64,000 nt of DNA from contig JBDKER010000001.1 in the NCBI GenBank assembly GCA_039795165.1, positions 62,001-126,000 of the forward strand, written 5' to 3'. Source of the stretch: V1-33 sp039795165. Lineage in GTDB: Bacteria > Verrucomicrobiota > Verrucomicrobiia > Verrucomicrobiales > V1-33. Positions 9,335-18,908 of the stretch are shown here, piece by piece. Each line of letters begins with the position of its first letter. Position 1 is the first letter of the stretch. A program made the position numbers and the translations under genes. A model generated the notes under the pieces. The model made no database searches. It had not been told where the DNA came from and saw only the letters and a program-made list of their open reading frames with translations.

Positions 9335-9967
9335 TCAGTGGAAGGAGAGGAAGAACCAGTCGTCGTCGAATTTCCGCGTAAGGAAGGGGGGATCTCCGGC
9401 GGCGATGAATTCGTCCGGCAGGTGGCCGGGTGGGACGCGCAGGAAGCCGGCGTAGTTGTCGATGACGCCGCGGAAGGTGTAGAAGAAGACGAAGGGATCC
9501 TCTCGGGATCCGAATACGAGGATGTCATTGCCGCTGCGCGAGACTGCGGGGGATGATGGGAGGGCGACGAGTTCGATCGAGTGGCCCGGGAAGCGTGCGT
9601 TGATGGCACCGCTGCGGAGTTGAGCGATGACCGATTCGCGGTCGCTGCGGCGCAGGAGGAAATCCGCCTTCAGCCAGAGGGCATCGAACGGGACGAACCA
9701 TGCAGCGGCGAAGGCGGTGGTGCAGAGGATGGCGGGGAGAAACCGGCTCCAGGATCCCCTGGTGCGGAAGGCGGCGGCGAGCGACCACAGGAGTACGGCC
9801 GCGGTGGCCATGGAGAGCAGAGCGAGGAGTGGTCCGCAGAGGAAGACGCTGAGCCATTCCGCGAGATTCCAGTAGAACGCCTTGGCAGCGATGAGGGCAA
9901 GGGCAGCGGTGGCCGCTGGTGCGAGGGGGACCGGGAAGCGGCGGGCAGGCAGCGGCGGCGGCGTCAT
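9335..9967 (-). CDS. unrecognised small membrane protein
   Basis: The 210-residue protein has three hydrophobic segments in its first half (roughly residues 14-32, 38-66 and 78-94), followed by a soluble domain of about 110 residues containing ELVALPSSPAVSRSGNDILV and ending DDDWFFLSFH. I do not recognise the family. Its ATG overlaps the ispH stop codon by four bases (ATGA), so it is probably translated with ispH. The 3' end converges with the methyltransferase gene 31 bases away. The soluble part probably faces the periplasm, but this is inference. Confidence 0.65.
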   Translation of the reverse strand: MTPPPLPARRFPVPLAPAATAALALIAAKAFYWNLAEWLSVFLCGPLLALLSMATAAVLLWSLAAAFRTRGSWSRFLPAILCTTAFAAAWFVPFDALWLKADFLLRRSDRESVIAQLRSGAINARFPGHSIELVALPSSPAVSRSGNDILVFGSREDPFVFFYTFRGVIDNYAGFLRVPPGHLPDEFIAAGDPPFLTRKFDDDWFFLSFH

Positions 9968-11208
9968 GCCGTCCCCTCGGGCGGGCCGGGCAGGGCTGCT
10001 TCCAGTTCCGTACGGGAGGTGCCGCGCAGCGCGAAGAGCCGGACGATGGTATCCTCGATGAGATTATTCGGGCAGGAAGCGCCGGCCGTGATGCCGATGG
10101 TGACTGGTCCGTCGCCGTGAAGTTTATCCGTGTAGGTTGCCTGTTCCTTTTTCTGATGAAGGTCGAAGTGGACGATCTGTTCGAGGGAAGCGAGGCAGGC
10201 GGCGTTACGGATGAAGAACGTGGGGAGTTGCTGTTCGGCGATTTCGACGAGGTGGGTCGTGTTCGAACTGTTGTAGCCACCGACCACGATCATGATGTCC
10301 ATGGGTTGGCGGAGCATGTCGAAGAGGGCGTCTTGGCGTTCCTGCGTGGCTCCGCAGATGGTGTCGAAGGCTAGGAAATTGGTGCTGTTGCCATCGCGGG
10401 ACTCGACAGCGGCGCGGAGGCGGCGCTGGATTTCCTCGGTCTCGCTTTTGAGCATGGTCGTCTGATTGGCCACGCCGATGCGCAGCAGGTGGTTATCCGG
10501 GTTGAATCCCGGGCTGGCGGCTCCGGCGAAGCGGGCGAGGAAGGCTTCCGAGCTGCCGCCGTGCAGGATGTAGTGGCAGACGGCGTCGCAGTCATCGAGG
10601 GTGAGGATGACGAGATAGTGACCGTGGCTATTTTCGCCGAGGGCGCGGGAGGCGGTGGCGCGGGTTTCCTCATGGGAAGCCTTGCCATGGATGATGGAAG
10701 TGTGGCCGCGTTTGGCGTAGTCGCGCACGCGGCGCCAGACGCTCATGACATCGCCGCAGGTGGTATCGATGGTGGCGCAGCCGCGGGCGGCGATCTGTTC
10801 CATGACTGCGGTTTCCGAGCCGAAGGCCGGGACGATGACGACGTCATCCGGGCTGAGCGACTGGAGTTCCTCGTCGCCGGGTCGGCTTGGGAGGAAGCGG
10901 ATATTCATTTCCTCGAGCTGGCGGTTGACCTCCGGGTTGTGGATGATTTCGCCGAGGAGGTACAGGTTGCGGTCTGCGAAGACGCGGCGGGCGGCGTAGG
11001 CGAGGTCGATGGCGCGTTCCACGCCGTAGCAGAAGCCGAACTGTCTGGCGAGGCGGATGGTGGTGGAGCCGATGGTGAGGGATCCTCCGGCGGCGCGCAC
11101 GGCTTCGACGATGGGGCTGCGGTAATGTTCCTCGACCTCCGCCTGGACGAGCGGCATGATTTCCGGGGTGCGGACATTGACGCGTCGGACGGCAGGCATG
11201 ATCGGCAT
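9964..11208 (-). CDS. ispH: 4-hydroxy-3-methylbut-2-enyl diphosphate reductase (long form)
   Basis: This is the last enzyme of the MEP isoprenoid pathway, converting HMBPP to IPP and DMAPP with a [4Fe-4S] cluster. The three conserved cysteines are present: Cys60 in QFGFCYGVERA, Cys151 in IDTTCGDVMSVW and a third near 379 in TAGASCPNNLIED. At about 414 residues, with HTSIIHGKASHEETRATA in the middle, it resembles the cyanobacterial/plant form rather than the 316-residue E. coli form. I start it at the ATG at 11208. A second ATG at 11199 is equally possible. The open frame upstream of both overlaps gyrB. It follows gyrB by 28 bases. Confidence 0.93.
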   Translation of the reverse strand: MPIMPAVRRVNVRTPEIMPLVQAEVEEHYRSPIVEAVRAAGGSLTIGSTTIRLARQFGFCYGVERAIDLAYAARRVFADRNLYLLGEIIHNPEVNRQLEEMNIRFLPSRPGDEELQSLSPDDVVIVPAFGSETAVMEQIAARGCATIDTTCGDVMSVWRRVRDYAKRGHTSIIHGKASHEETRATASRALGENSHGHYLVILTLDDCDAVCHYILHGGSSEAFLARFAGAASPGFNPDNHLLRIGVANQTTMLKSETEEIQRRLRAAVESRDGNSTNFLAFDTICGATQERQDALFDMLRQPMDIMIVVGGYNSSNTTHLVEIAEQQLPTFFIRNAACLASLEQIVHFDLHQKKEQATYTDKLHGDGPVTIGITAGASCPNNLIEDTIVRLFALRGTSRTELEAALPGPPEGTA

Positions 11209-11236
11209 GGGGTTGGCGCGGTCCGGTCGGATGGGA

Positions 11237-13777
11237 TCAGACGTCGAGGTGGCGGACGTTGAGGGCATTGTCCTCGATGAAGGCGCGGCGTGGTTCCACG
11301 ACATCGCCCATGAGGATGGTGAACATGCGGTCGGCTTCCACCATGTTTTCCTCGTTGAACTTCACCTGGAGGAGTTTGCGCCGGGTGGGGTCCATGGTGG
11401 TTTCGTAGAGTTGCTTGGCATTCATTTCGCCGAGGCCCTTGAAGCGGTAGATTTCGAGGCCGCGTCGGCCGATTTCGAGGACGCGCTGGAGGACTTCGGG
11501 GACGGCGAAGAGCGGGTGCTGGCGGCCGTCGTGTTCGATCAGTTCGAAGAGAGGTTTGTCCTGAGCCGAGAAGTGGTCGAGGGCGAGGCCTTTTTCGCCG
11601 AGCTGGGTGAGGAGCTTGCCGATGGCGCGGGCTTCGTGGACTTCGTAGAGTCGGGCGCGGCGCTGGAGTTGGCCGTTTTCGGTGCGGGTGGCGTCCGGGG
11701 TGTGGCTGATGTCGGCGAAGATGCGGAGGTCGGGATTGGCTTCGGCGAACGAGCGGAGGGAGGATTCGTCGAGGCAGTACTCGACGGTTTCCTCGTTGCC
11801 GCTGCGGATTTTGACCATGTAGGCGGGGAGGCGCTGGGCTTCGCGGTCGCGGGCGGCGAGGTAGTCTTCGAAGTTGCCGCCATTGCGCTGGATGACATCG
11901 ACGAAGCGGTCGAGCCTGGCGAGCAATTCGAGGATTTCGCGGAGTTGCTGGGCGCTCACGACGTTGCCGTCGGCGAGGTTGCGGAGTGAGACTTCTTCGG
12001 CTCCGAGGTCGATGAGGATGCGGTTCAGTTCGCCATCGTCCTGGATGTATTCCTCGCGTTTCTTGCGGGTGATGCGGTAGAGCGGGGGTTGGGCGATGTA
12101 GATGTAGCCGCGGCGGACGAGTTCCGACATCTGGCGGCAGAAGAAGGTGAGGAGGAGGGTGCGGATGTGGCTGCCGTCGACATCGGCGTCCGTCATGATG
12201 ACGATTTTGTGGTAGCGGACCTTATTGATGTTGAAGGTGCCTTCGCCTTCGCCGGTACCGATGCCCGCGCCGATGGCGGTGATCATGGTCTGGATTTCCT
12301 TGTTTTCGAGGGCCTTGTCGAGCCGGGCCTTTTCCACGTTGATGAGTTTGCCGCGGAGGGGGAGGATGGCCTGGGTACGGCGGTCGCGTCCCTGTTTGGC
12401 GGAGCCGCCGGCGGAATCGCCTTCGACGATGAAGAGTTCGCTGAGGGCGGGGTCTTTTTCCGAGCAGTCGGCCAGTTTACCGGGGAGGCCGCCGCCGGTG
12501 AGGGCGCTTTTGCGGACGGTTTCGCGGGCTTTGCGTGCGGCTTCGCGGGCGCGTGCGGCCGTGATGATTTTGTCGATGATGCGTTTGGCGAGGGAGGGAT
12601 TTTCCTCGAAGTATTTGCTGAGGCCTTCGTAGGCGACGCTGCTGACGACGCTTTCGACTTCGTTATTGACGAGTTTGTCCTTGGTCTGGCTGGAGAAGCG
12701 CGGGTTGGGGAGTTTGACGCTGAGGACGCCGATGAGGCCTTCGCGGCAGTCGTCGCCGGTGATGGGGGGATCTTTTTCGCGCTGGAGGTTATTGGCTTTG
12801 GCGTAGGTATTGACGGCGCGGGTGAGGGCGGCACGGAAGCCCGAGAGGTGAGTGCCGCCGTCGCCATTGAAAATGCTGTTGGCGTAGCAGTAGATCTGTT
12901 CCGTGTAGCTGTCGGTGTACTGGATGACGAGGTCGACGTAGAAGTCCTCCGGGGGTTTCCCGGCTTCCAGTTCGAGGCCTCGTTTGCCGCGGATGATGAT
13001 GGGATCGGGCGGGGTGAGGTCTTTGTTTTCGCCCATCTGGTGGACGAATTCGACGATGCCGCGGTCGTAGCGGAAGGTGGTGTGGCGTTCCTTGTCGCTG
13101 CGTTCGTCCGTGAGATTGATGGTGAGGCCTGGGTTGAGGAAGGCGAGTTCGCGGAGGCGGGTGGCGAGGCGGTCGAACTGGAATTCCGTGGTGACCTGGA
13201 AGATTTCGGGGTCTGGGAGGAAGGTGATGAGGGTGCCGGTGCGGTCGTTTCCGGTCTCGCCGATGACGGAGAGGGGTTTGGTGGTGCGGCCGCGTTCGAA
13301 TGCGATCATGTGGACCTTGCCATCGCGGGTGACTTCCGCTTTGAACCATTCGCTGAGGGCGTTGACGCATTTGGCTCCGACGCCGTGGAGGCCGCCGGAG
13401 TATTTGTAGGCGCCCTGGCCGAATTTGCCGCCGGCGTGGAGGTTGGTGAGGACGAGTTCGACGGCTGGGATACCGAATTTCGGGTGGGTATCGACGGGGA
13501 TGCCGCGGCCGTCGTCGCGGACCGAGCAGGAACCGTCGGCGTGGAGGGTGACGTCGACGGTTTTGCAGAATCCGGCGAGGTGTTCGTCGATGGAGTTGTC
13601 GAGGACTTCGAAGACGCAGTGGTGGAGGCCTCGTTCGTCGGGGTCGCCGATGTACATGCCTGGGCGTTTGCGGACGGCTTCGAGGCCTTCGAGTTTATCG
13701 ATCTGGGAGGCACCGTAGGCGGAGTCTGGCTGAGCCGGCTGCTGGTCGGAATCGTCCGGGGAATCGTGATTGGCCAT
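11237..13777 (-). CDS. gyrB: DNA gyrase subunit B
   Basis: The 846-residue ATPase subunit of gyrase drives negative supercoiling with GyrA. The GHKL ATPase domain shows EVLDNSIDEH, DDGRGIPVDTHP and GGLHGVGAKCVNALS. The TOPRIM domain shows IVEGDSAGGSAKQGRDR with its catalytic Glu, and DADVDGSHIRTLLLTFF. The tail ends KGLGEMNAKQLYETTMDP. Between the TOPRIM core and the tail is an extra segment of about 160 residues (from LADGNVVSAQQLREI through DISHTPDATRTENGQ), like the insertion known in E. coli GyrB. Start ATG 13777 gives MANHDSPDDSDQQP. The open frame upstream lacks similarity. gyrB heads a group with ispH and a small membrane protein. Confidence 0.97.
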   Translation of the reverse strand: MANHDSPDDSDQQPAQPDSAYGASQIDKLEGLEAVRKRPGMYIGDPDERGLHHCVFEVLDNSIDEHLAGFCKTVDVTLHADGSCSVRDDGRGIPVDTHPKFGIPAVELVLTNLHAGGKFGQGAYKYSGGLHGVGAKCVNALSEWFKAEVTRDGKVHMIAFERGRTTKPLSVIGETGNDRTGTLITFLPDPEIFQVTTEFQFDRLATRLRELAFLNPGLTINLTDERSDKERHTTFRYDRGIVEFVHQMGENKDLTPPDPIIIRGKRGLELEAGKPPEDFYVDLVIQYTDSYTEQIYCYANSIFNGDGGTHLSGFRAALTRAVNTYAKANNLQREKDPPITGDDCREGLIGVLSVKLPNPRFSSQTKDKLVNNEVESVVSSVAYEGLSKYFEENPSLAKRIIDKIITAARAREAARKARETVRKSALTGGGLPGKLADCSEKDPALSELFIVEGDSAGGSAKQGRDRRTQAILPLRGKLINVEKARLDKALENKEIQTMITAIGAGIGTGEGEGTFNINKVRYHKIVIMTDADVDGSHIRTLLLTFFCRQMSELVRRGYIYIAQPPLYRITRKKREEYIQDDGELNRILIDLGAEEVSLRNLADGNVVSAQQLREILELLARLDRFVDVIQRNGGNFEDYLAARDREAQRLPAYMVKIRSGNEETVEYCLDESSLRSFAEANPDLRIFADISHTPDATRTENGQLQRRARLYEVHEARAIGKLLTQLGEKGLALDHFSAQDKPLFELIEHDGRQHPLFAVPEVLQRVLEIGRRGLEIYRFKGLGEMNAKQLYETTMDPTRRKLLQVKFNEENMVEADRMFTILMGDVVEPRRAFIEDNALNVRHLDV

Positions 13778-13854
13778 GGGGGTGGGGTCTGGTAACGGGA
13801 AAGGGTGGGCCGAGGGTTGGCTCGGGGGTTCATACGGTGCTGCCCGGCGAATGC

Positions 13855-13889
13855 AACCTGCCTTCAGGGCGGCCTGTGGGCGGCAGGTT
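13855..13889 (-). terminator. stem-loop over the stop of the propeller-cytochrome gene (weak terminator candidate)
   Basis: AACCTGCC at 13855-13862 pairs perfectly with GGCAGGTT at 13882-13889, enclosing 19 bases that include the stop codon of the upstream gene. There is no T-run after it on the minus strand, so a Rho-independent function is uncertain. It lies between that gene and the gyrB start. Confidence 0.25.
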
Positions 13890-16227
13890 TCGTGAGCGAG
13901 CGGATGTAGAGGAGGATGCTGCTGATCTGGCTGGGGTTGAGGATGCCGTCGTAGGGGGGCATGCCCGTGTCTGCGGAGAGGAAGCCCTGGCGGATCCGGG
14001 CGGGGGGATTGAGGATGGATTCGCGCAGGTACTGGTCGTCGACAGTGATGGTGGAGCCGTCGGTGAGGGTCTGGCGGGAGCCGTGGAGGTTGAGCCATGA
14101 GGGACCCTTCATGCCTTCCATGGAGCCATTGGTGCTGTGGCAGGCGAGGCAGCCGATCTGGAGGGCGAGTTCGCGGCCGCGGGTTGGGCTGGGTGTTTCC
14201 TCCCTGGCAGGTTGAGGCGGGGTTGGGGTTGGTTCCGGCTGCCATGCTGGGTCGAACGAGCTGGCGAGGGAGGGCAGGTGCTTGAGGGAATGGACGGTGA
14301 GGCAGGCGAAGCTCTGGAGCGGTGGGCCGTCTGTGCTGGGGAGGTTCCAGTCGATGCGGATCTGCTGGGCGGGGGTGAGGGAAGGGATGTGGATGAGGAG
14401 GCTGTGGCGGTCTTGGCTGAGCTGGAGTCCGGTGATGGGCAGGATGTCTTCGCCGGGGGAGTTATCCGCGCGGAAGTGAGGGGATCCGTAGTTTTTGGTC
14501 CGCTGGTAGTGCCATGAGCGGGCGAGGCAGGCGTTGGCTGGGGGTGGTGCGAGGGGTTGGGCGAAGGAGAGGACGATGCCTGCGGGGATGGCTTTGATGG
14601 AGGTGGGCCATGTGGGAGGGCGGGAACCCGGGCGGATTCTGGCGAGGCCCGAGAGTTCCGGGGCATCGGTGCCCCAGATCTGGAAGCCGCAGACGAGGAG
14701 GCTGCCGTCGGCTGGGTTGGTGGCGGCCTTGAGGGGTGGGAAGTCCATGCGGACCGGGAGGGGCAGGGCGGCTGCCTGGGAATCATCCGGGGCGAACGAG
14801 ACGGTGAAGAGGGCTGGTTTGAAGTAGGCGAGGTGGACCAGTTGATCCGAGAGGGGGCCCATGCGGGAGGGGTCGCACCAGACCTGGCCTGCGGCGCTCT
14901 GATTGACCTCGTGAGGGATCCAGAGGATGGGTTCGGTGACGGAAGGGGTGGGGTCGGGACCCGCTTCCTGAAAGCCGTAGAATGAGCCTTGGCGGATTTT
15001 GTGGACCGGGGTGGCGGGAATCCAGTTTCCCTGCTGATCCGAGGCGGTGAGGAGACCGGAGGCGGGGTGGATGCCGAGGTATGGCTGGCGCAGGCCGTTG
15101 CAGAGTTCCGTGACCGTTTTTCCGTCCGGGGAGATGTCGTAGATCCGGCCGGCTCCTGAGGTCCTTGTAGTGATCTGCTGACCTCCTTTGGCGGCGTAGA
15201 ATCCGCCATGGGGTTTGGCGGCAAGGTCCATGGGGTACTCGCGGGTTTCGGCGGACTGAGGGATCTCGGAGCAGAAGCGGGTCCATGTGGTGCAGGAACC
15301 GTCCGGGCCTGGTTCGAGGGCGATGATCCCGTCGCGGGTGAAGGCGAAGAGTCGGCCGTGGGCGAAGGCGAGGCTCTGGGGTTCGTGGAGTCCTGCGGCG
15401 AAGCGGTTCCATGTGACTGAGCGGGACGTGGCGGTGAGTCCGCTGGCGATCCAGACGTCGCCATCGATGGTGCAGAATGCGGCGCGGCCGTCGGGCAGGC
15501 AGGCGAGGCCGCTGAGGCGGACCCGGCGTTGCCATGGGTTGGGGAAGGGGAGGGGGATGCGGTCGCAGACGAGGTCAGTCTTTTCGTTTCCCGGCTGGAT
15601 GCTCACGGTGACTGGTTGCTGCCAGTTGCGGTCGATGGCTGGTCCTGTCCATGTGGCGGTGGCGGGGACGGGGTGAGTGGTGAGGAGGGTTGGGGAGCCA
15701 TCGGCGGCGATCTGGCGGACGGCTGGACCGGATTCCGTGAGGGTGGATTCCCATGAGATGTCCGTGGTTCCCCTGTCTGTGGCGAGGCGGAGGTGGAACT
15801 GGTTCCCGGCGAGCGAGATCGAGTGCCACTGGGTTGCGGGTGCGGTGGTGGGAAGCTGGAACGGGATGGGTTTCCCGTTTGGTCTGGGGAGGTTTCCGGT
15901 ACCTGGTTCCGCTTTCCGGCTGGGATGGTCCCATGAGGTTGCTGGAATGGAAGTGCGGGTGATGGGGTCGGTTCCCTCGTGCTGCCAGATTCCGGTGATG
16001 GTGGATCGGTCGAGGTCAAAGCACAGGCACACCTTGTGGGGGAGGCGGACGACGAGACCGCGCACGGTGACTGGGCCGCCCGGGAATTCCCTCGAGAAGT
16101 CGACCGCCGATGTCAGGAATGGGAAGCCTGGTTCGGCCCATGGGCCTGCGGGAGCGAGTGGGTCGGCGGCGAGTGCGCTCAGTGCCGGGGCGAGCAGCAG
16201 GGCGGGCAGAGCGGACCGGGCGGGCAT
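13864..16227 (-). CDS. exported beta-propeller protein with C-terminal cytochrome c domain (DUF6797-like)
   Basis: The 787-residue protein starts with a signal peptide (MPARSALPALLLAPALSALA, cleavage near residue 21). The middle resembles sugar-dehydrogenase-type propellers, with repeated segments such as GLACLPDGRAAFCTIDGDVW and LACKPHG-like DLAAKPHGGFYAAKGGQ. The last 130 residues form a mono-haem cytochrome c domain with CLACH as the haem motif and a likely Met ligand in SADTGMPPYDG. I recall this architecture from Verrucomicrobia/Planctomycetes proteins labelled DUF6797 plus cytochrome c. It probably acts as a periplasmic dehydrogenase passing electrons to its own haem. The substrate is unknown. 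It lies 16 bases downstream of the beta-helix gene on the same strand. Confidence 0.75.
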   Translation of the reverse strand: MPARSALPALLLAPALSALAADPLAPAGPWAEPGFPFLTSAVDFSREFPGGPVTVRGLVVRLPHKVCLCFDLDRSTITGIWQHEGTDPITRTSIPATSWDHPSRKAEPGTGNLPRPNGKPIPFQLPTTAPATQWHSISLAGNQFHLRLATDRGTTDISWESTLTESGPAVRQIAADGSPTLLTTHPVPATATWTGPAIDRNWQQPVTVSIQPGNEKTDLVCDRIPLPFPNPWQRRVRLSGLACLPDGRAAFCTIDGDVWIASGLTATSRSVTWNRFAAGLHEPQSLAFAHGRLFAFTRDGIIALEPGPDGSCTTWTRFCSEIPQSAETREYPMDLAAKPHGGFYAAKGGQQITTRTSGAGRIYDISPDGKTVTELCNGLRQPYLGIHPASGLLTASDQQGNWIPATPVHKIRQGSFYGFQEAGPDPTPSVTEPILWIPHEVNQSAAGQVWCDPSRMGPLSDQLVHLAYFKPALFTVSFAPDDSQAAALPLPVRMDFPPLKAATNPADGSLLVCGFQIWGTDAPELSGLARIRPGSRPPTWPTSIKAIPAGIVLSFAQPLAPPPANACLARSWHYQRTKNYGSPHFRADNSPGEDILPITGLQLSQDRHSLLIHIPSLTPAQQIRIDWNLPSTDGPPLQSFACLTVHSLKHLPSLASSFDPAWQPEPTPTPPQPAREETPSPTRGRELALQIGCLACHSTNGSMEGMKGPSWLNLHGSRQTLTDGSTITVDDQYLRESILNPPARIRQGFLSADTGMPPYDGILNPSQISSILLYIRSLTKPAAHRPP

Positions 16228-16243
16228 GGAGTGGGAGGACTGA

Positions 16244-18805
16244 TTACTGCGCCGGGGTGACGACGCGGTAGAAGCGGCGGTTGGGGGTGGGCGAGGTGAT
16301 GTCGATGTGGGAGATGGGGCCGTTGGTGTCCGGGGCGAAGCGTGCGATTTCCGTCCATGTGGTGGCGGCTGGGGAATCGGCGGTGTCGATGCGGTAGGTA
16401 CGGTTTCCGATGCCGTCGAATGCGATTACGGGAAACCCTCCGGTCAGCAGGCTGATGGTGGCGGCGAAGCGGCTGGCGGGGTCGCGCGGGTTGGTGCCAG
16501 CGGTGAATTCCGAGAGGTTGTGCTGGGCGTCGCCATCGGCGTCGGTGAGGGCGTCGGCTGGGTTGGCGGGGTCGAGGCCGTTGGTGATTTCCCATGGGTC
16601 CGGCATGCCATCGTTGTCCGAGTCGGCTGGGGTGGACTGGACGGTCCATGGTTTTGATTGTGCGGGTGATTCCTGCCAATCGCCGGCGGAATTACGTCCG
16701 AGGACTTCGACTGAGTGCGGGCCGTCGCTGAGGTTGGCGAGGGTGATGGGCGGGGCGTTGTCGAACATGGTGGCGGAGAACTGGGTACCGTTCCAGATGG
16801 CGGGCGGGACGAGGGAGATTTCGCTGCTCCATGGGCCGCCGTCGAGGCGCCAGCGGTACGACCAGATGCCGGGACCGGCGACGCGGAGGGTAGCTTCGCG
16901 GCTGGAGGTGACTGCGGGAGGTTCGCCGCTGAGGGAGGCTCCGGCGGGGACATCTGCTCCCATGTCGAGGCCGTTCGGGCCGGTGGCGCGGCAGGGACTG
17001 CCGGGGAGGAGGGCGAGGTTTGTGCGGTAGTTGGTGTAATCGGTTCCGTTGACCGAGACGAGGAGGGGGTTGGTGGTGAGGTTGCCGGGGCCGGCGAGGG
17101 GGAAGCCGTCGAGGCAGTTGCTGCGGGTGGTGAAGAAGGCACCGGCGGCTTGGGCGGCGGCGAGGAGGGGAAAGGGATCGGTCACCTGGAGGGCGGTGGC
17201 GATATTTCCTTCGAAGATGACGCCGCTGCCGTAGGGGTCGCCGCGCCATGGTTCACCGAACATGATGATGCCGGGTGCTTCTCCTGAGTTGGTGGAGACG
17301 GGGTTGGGAGTGATGCGGACGATGGTGTTGTTCTGGAGGATGGCGGTGCCGCGGTCCTTTTCGAGGAAGGCGTGTTCGACGTTGTGGAACCAGTTCCGGC
17401 AGATGACGAGTTGCGAGAGGTCGGAGCCATTGGCGCCGGTGGTGATGCAGTTCGAGGAACTGGCGCGGGCGGCGTCCTTGCGGATATTGAAGAAGGCATT
17501 GCCCTCGATGTGGGCGTCGGTCCCGTCCATATCGAAGACGTCTTCGCCGCCGTTGTAGAAGACATTGCCGAGGAAGCGGACGATGGGGCCGGGGCGGTTG
17601 CCGCCTGTGAAGTCGATGATGTCATTGTAGCCCGAGGTGGCGGGTTGTCCGGGGGTGCCGAAGGTGCAGTTCTGGATGAGGGCGTATCCCTGTGGGGGCA
17701 TGTTGCTGAAGTGGAGCAGTTCGCCGCTGGCGATGCTGCAGAAATCGCATCCTGAGATTTCGCAGGAGGAATCCGTCAGGTCGATCATCTGGGTACGGAT
17801 GTTGGCGAAGCGGGTATTGCGGAGCTGGAGGTTGGTGTTGGCAGCGCGGATGGTGCTGTTGGTGGTGGAAGCCCATTCGATGAGGCAGTGGGTGAGCTGC
17901 TGGGTCTGGCGCTGGCTGGAGGAGTTATCGAGCCGGATGCGGTCCCAGTTTCCGGAGGTACCGGATCTGGTGAAGGTGATGGGTTCTGCGGCGGTGCCGA
18001 TGGCTTCGATGCGGCCGTTGACGGTGAGGCCGGTGCCGGCGGCGAAGCGGGCGGTGACGCCGGGTTCGATGGTGAGGACACTGCCGGCTGGGACGGTGAC
18101 TGAAGAGGTGAACGTGTAGGGACTGTTGGCCTTGGTCCAGTTGAGGGTGACGGGTGGGGGTGGGGATTCCGTGTAGAGGGTGGTGTGGAGGATGGCGTCG
18201 CTGGATGTGAGATTGTCGTTCAGGCACATCAGGCAGAGCGTGTATGTTCCTGGCGGGAAGGCGCTGATGGGGCCGAGGTCCGTGATGCGGACGGGTTGGG
18301 GGGAACTGTTGCCGAACGAGCATTCGTGATTACCATTGGCCGAGGCATTGAATGCGAGGTCTGGCGAGGGAGCGGCGGGTGGGTTGGTGGTGATGCCGGA
18401 GACATTGGCCCAGTCGCCGGCGACGGGGTTGCCGCTGCTGTTGATGATCCATGCGACGAAGCCGTCGTCGTAATCCGTGCGCAGGTAGAGGCGTTCCGTG
18501 GCGGCGAGACCTGAGGGAATGGTGAACGATCGCCGGGCGAGGAAGGTGAGGTAGCCTGGATTGACCGGGGAAGTGGTCTGGCGCATGTCTGTGAGGGCGG
18601 TGCCCGGGGAACCGTCGCCGTAGCCGAGGAAGCCGGGGCCGGAGAGCCATGAGGCATCGAGCTGGGCGTCGCTGAGTGATTTCCAGTTCTGCTGGGGAGC
18701 GGAGGTGCCCTTGCGGTAGCGGAAGGTGTCCGTTGGGTTGACGAGCGGGACAGCGGAGACAGGGGAGAGCAGCATCCAGAAGATGGCGGGGAGGGAGAGT
18801 CTCAT
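16244..18805 (-). CDS. secreted right-handed beta-helix protein with TSP3-type calcium repeat
   Basis: The 853-residue protein begins at ATG 18805 with a signal peptide (MRLSLPAIFWMLLSPVSAVP). The middle, about residues 270-560, has short Asn/Gly-rich repeats typical of parallel beta-helices, for example THCLIEW, LQLRNTRFANI and CEISGCDFCSI. Near residue 750 a thrombospondin type-3-like calcium motif reads DSDNDGMPDPWEITNGLDP. The C-terminal segment ending NRRFYRVVTPAQ is a form I associate with secreted verrucomicrobial proteins. Proteins of this type bind or cleave polysaccharide or sit at the surface. No catalytic residues can be assigned. The frame continues 35 codons upstream, but without signal-peptide character. 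It overlaps nothing and diverges from ybeY. Confidence 0.75.
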   Translation of the reverse strand: MRLSLPAIFWMLLSPVSAVPLVNPTDTFRYRKGTSAPQQNWKSLSDAQLDASWLSGPGFLGYGDGSPGTALTDMRQTTSPVNPGYLTFLARRSFTIPSGLAATERLYLRTDYDDGFVAWIINSSGNPVAGDWANVSGITTNPPAAPSPDLAFNASANGNHECSFGNSSPQPVRITDLGPISAFPPGTYTLCLMCLNDNLTSSDAILHTTLYTESPPPPVTLNWTKANSPYTFTSSVTVPAGSVLTIEPGVTARFAAGTGLTVNGRIEAIGTAAEPITFTRSGTSGNWDRIRLDNSSSQRQTQQLTHCLIEWASTTNSTIRAANTNLQLRNTRFANIRTQMIDLTDSSCEISGCDFCSIASGELLHFSNMPPQGYALIQNCTFGTPGQPATSGYNDIIDFTGGNRPGPIVRFLGNVFYNGGEDVFDMDGTDAHIEGNAFFNIRKDAARASSSNCITTGANGSDLSQLVICRNWFHNVEHAFLEKDRGTAILQNNTIVRITPNPVSTNSGEAPGIIMFGEPWRGDPYGSGVIFEGNIATALQVTDPFPLLAAAQAAGAFFTTRSNCLDGFPLAGPGNLTTNPLLVSVNGTDYTNYRTNLALLPGSPCRATGPNGLDMGADVPAGASLSGEPPAVTSSREATLRVAGPGIWSYRWRLDGGPWSSEISLVPPAIWNGTQFSATMFDNAPPITLANLSDGPHSVEVLGRNSAGDWQESPAQSKPWTVQSTPADSDNDGMPDPWEITNGLDPANPADALTDADGDAQHNLSEFTAGTNPRDPASRFAATISLLTGGFPVIAFDGIGNRTYRIDTADSPAATTWTEIARFAPDTNGPISHIDITSPTPNRRFYRVVTPAQ

Positions 18806-18908
18806 GGCGGGTGGTGAAATCCTTGGTGAATCGGCATTAAGGTTCCGGGAAGAGGGAATCTCTGCAAGAACGGTTGCGTGACAAAGGCGGAGCGGGCACA
18901 AGGTCGTC

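Noticed and set aside
7666..9609. 647-codon minus-strand frame across the mutase start and the methyltransferase gene
   Set aside because: Arg/Pro-rich shadow without homology. It conflicts with two well-supported genes.
12089..13795. Long plus-strand open frame opposite gyrB
   Set aside because: Low-complexity Ala/Gly/Glu/Asp/Val sequence produced by the C-ending codons of gyrB. Same for 4915-6456 opposite lnt, 6585-8318 opposite the mutase and 36845-38635 opposite ispG.
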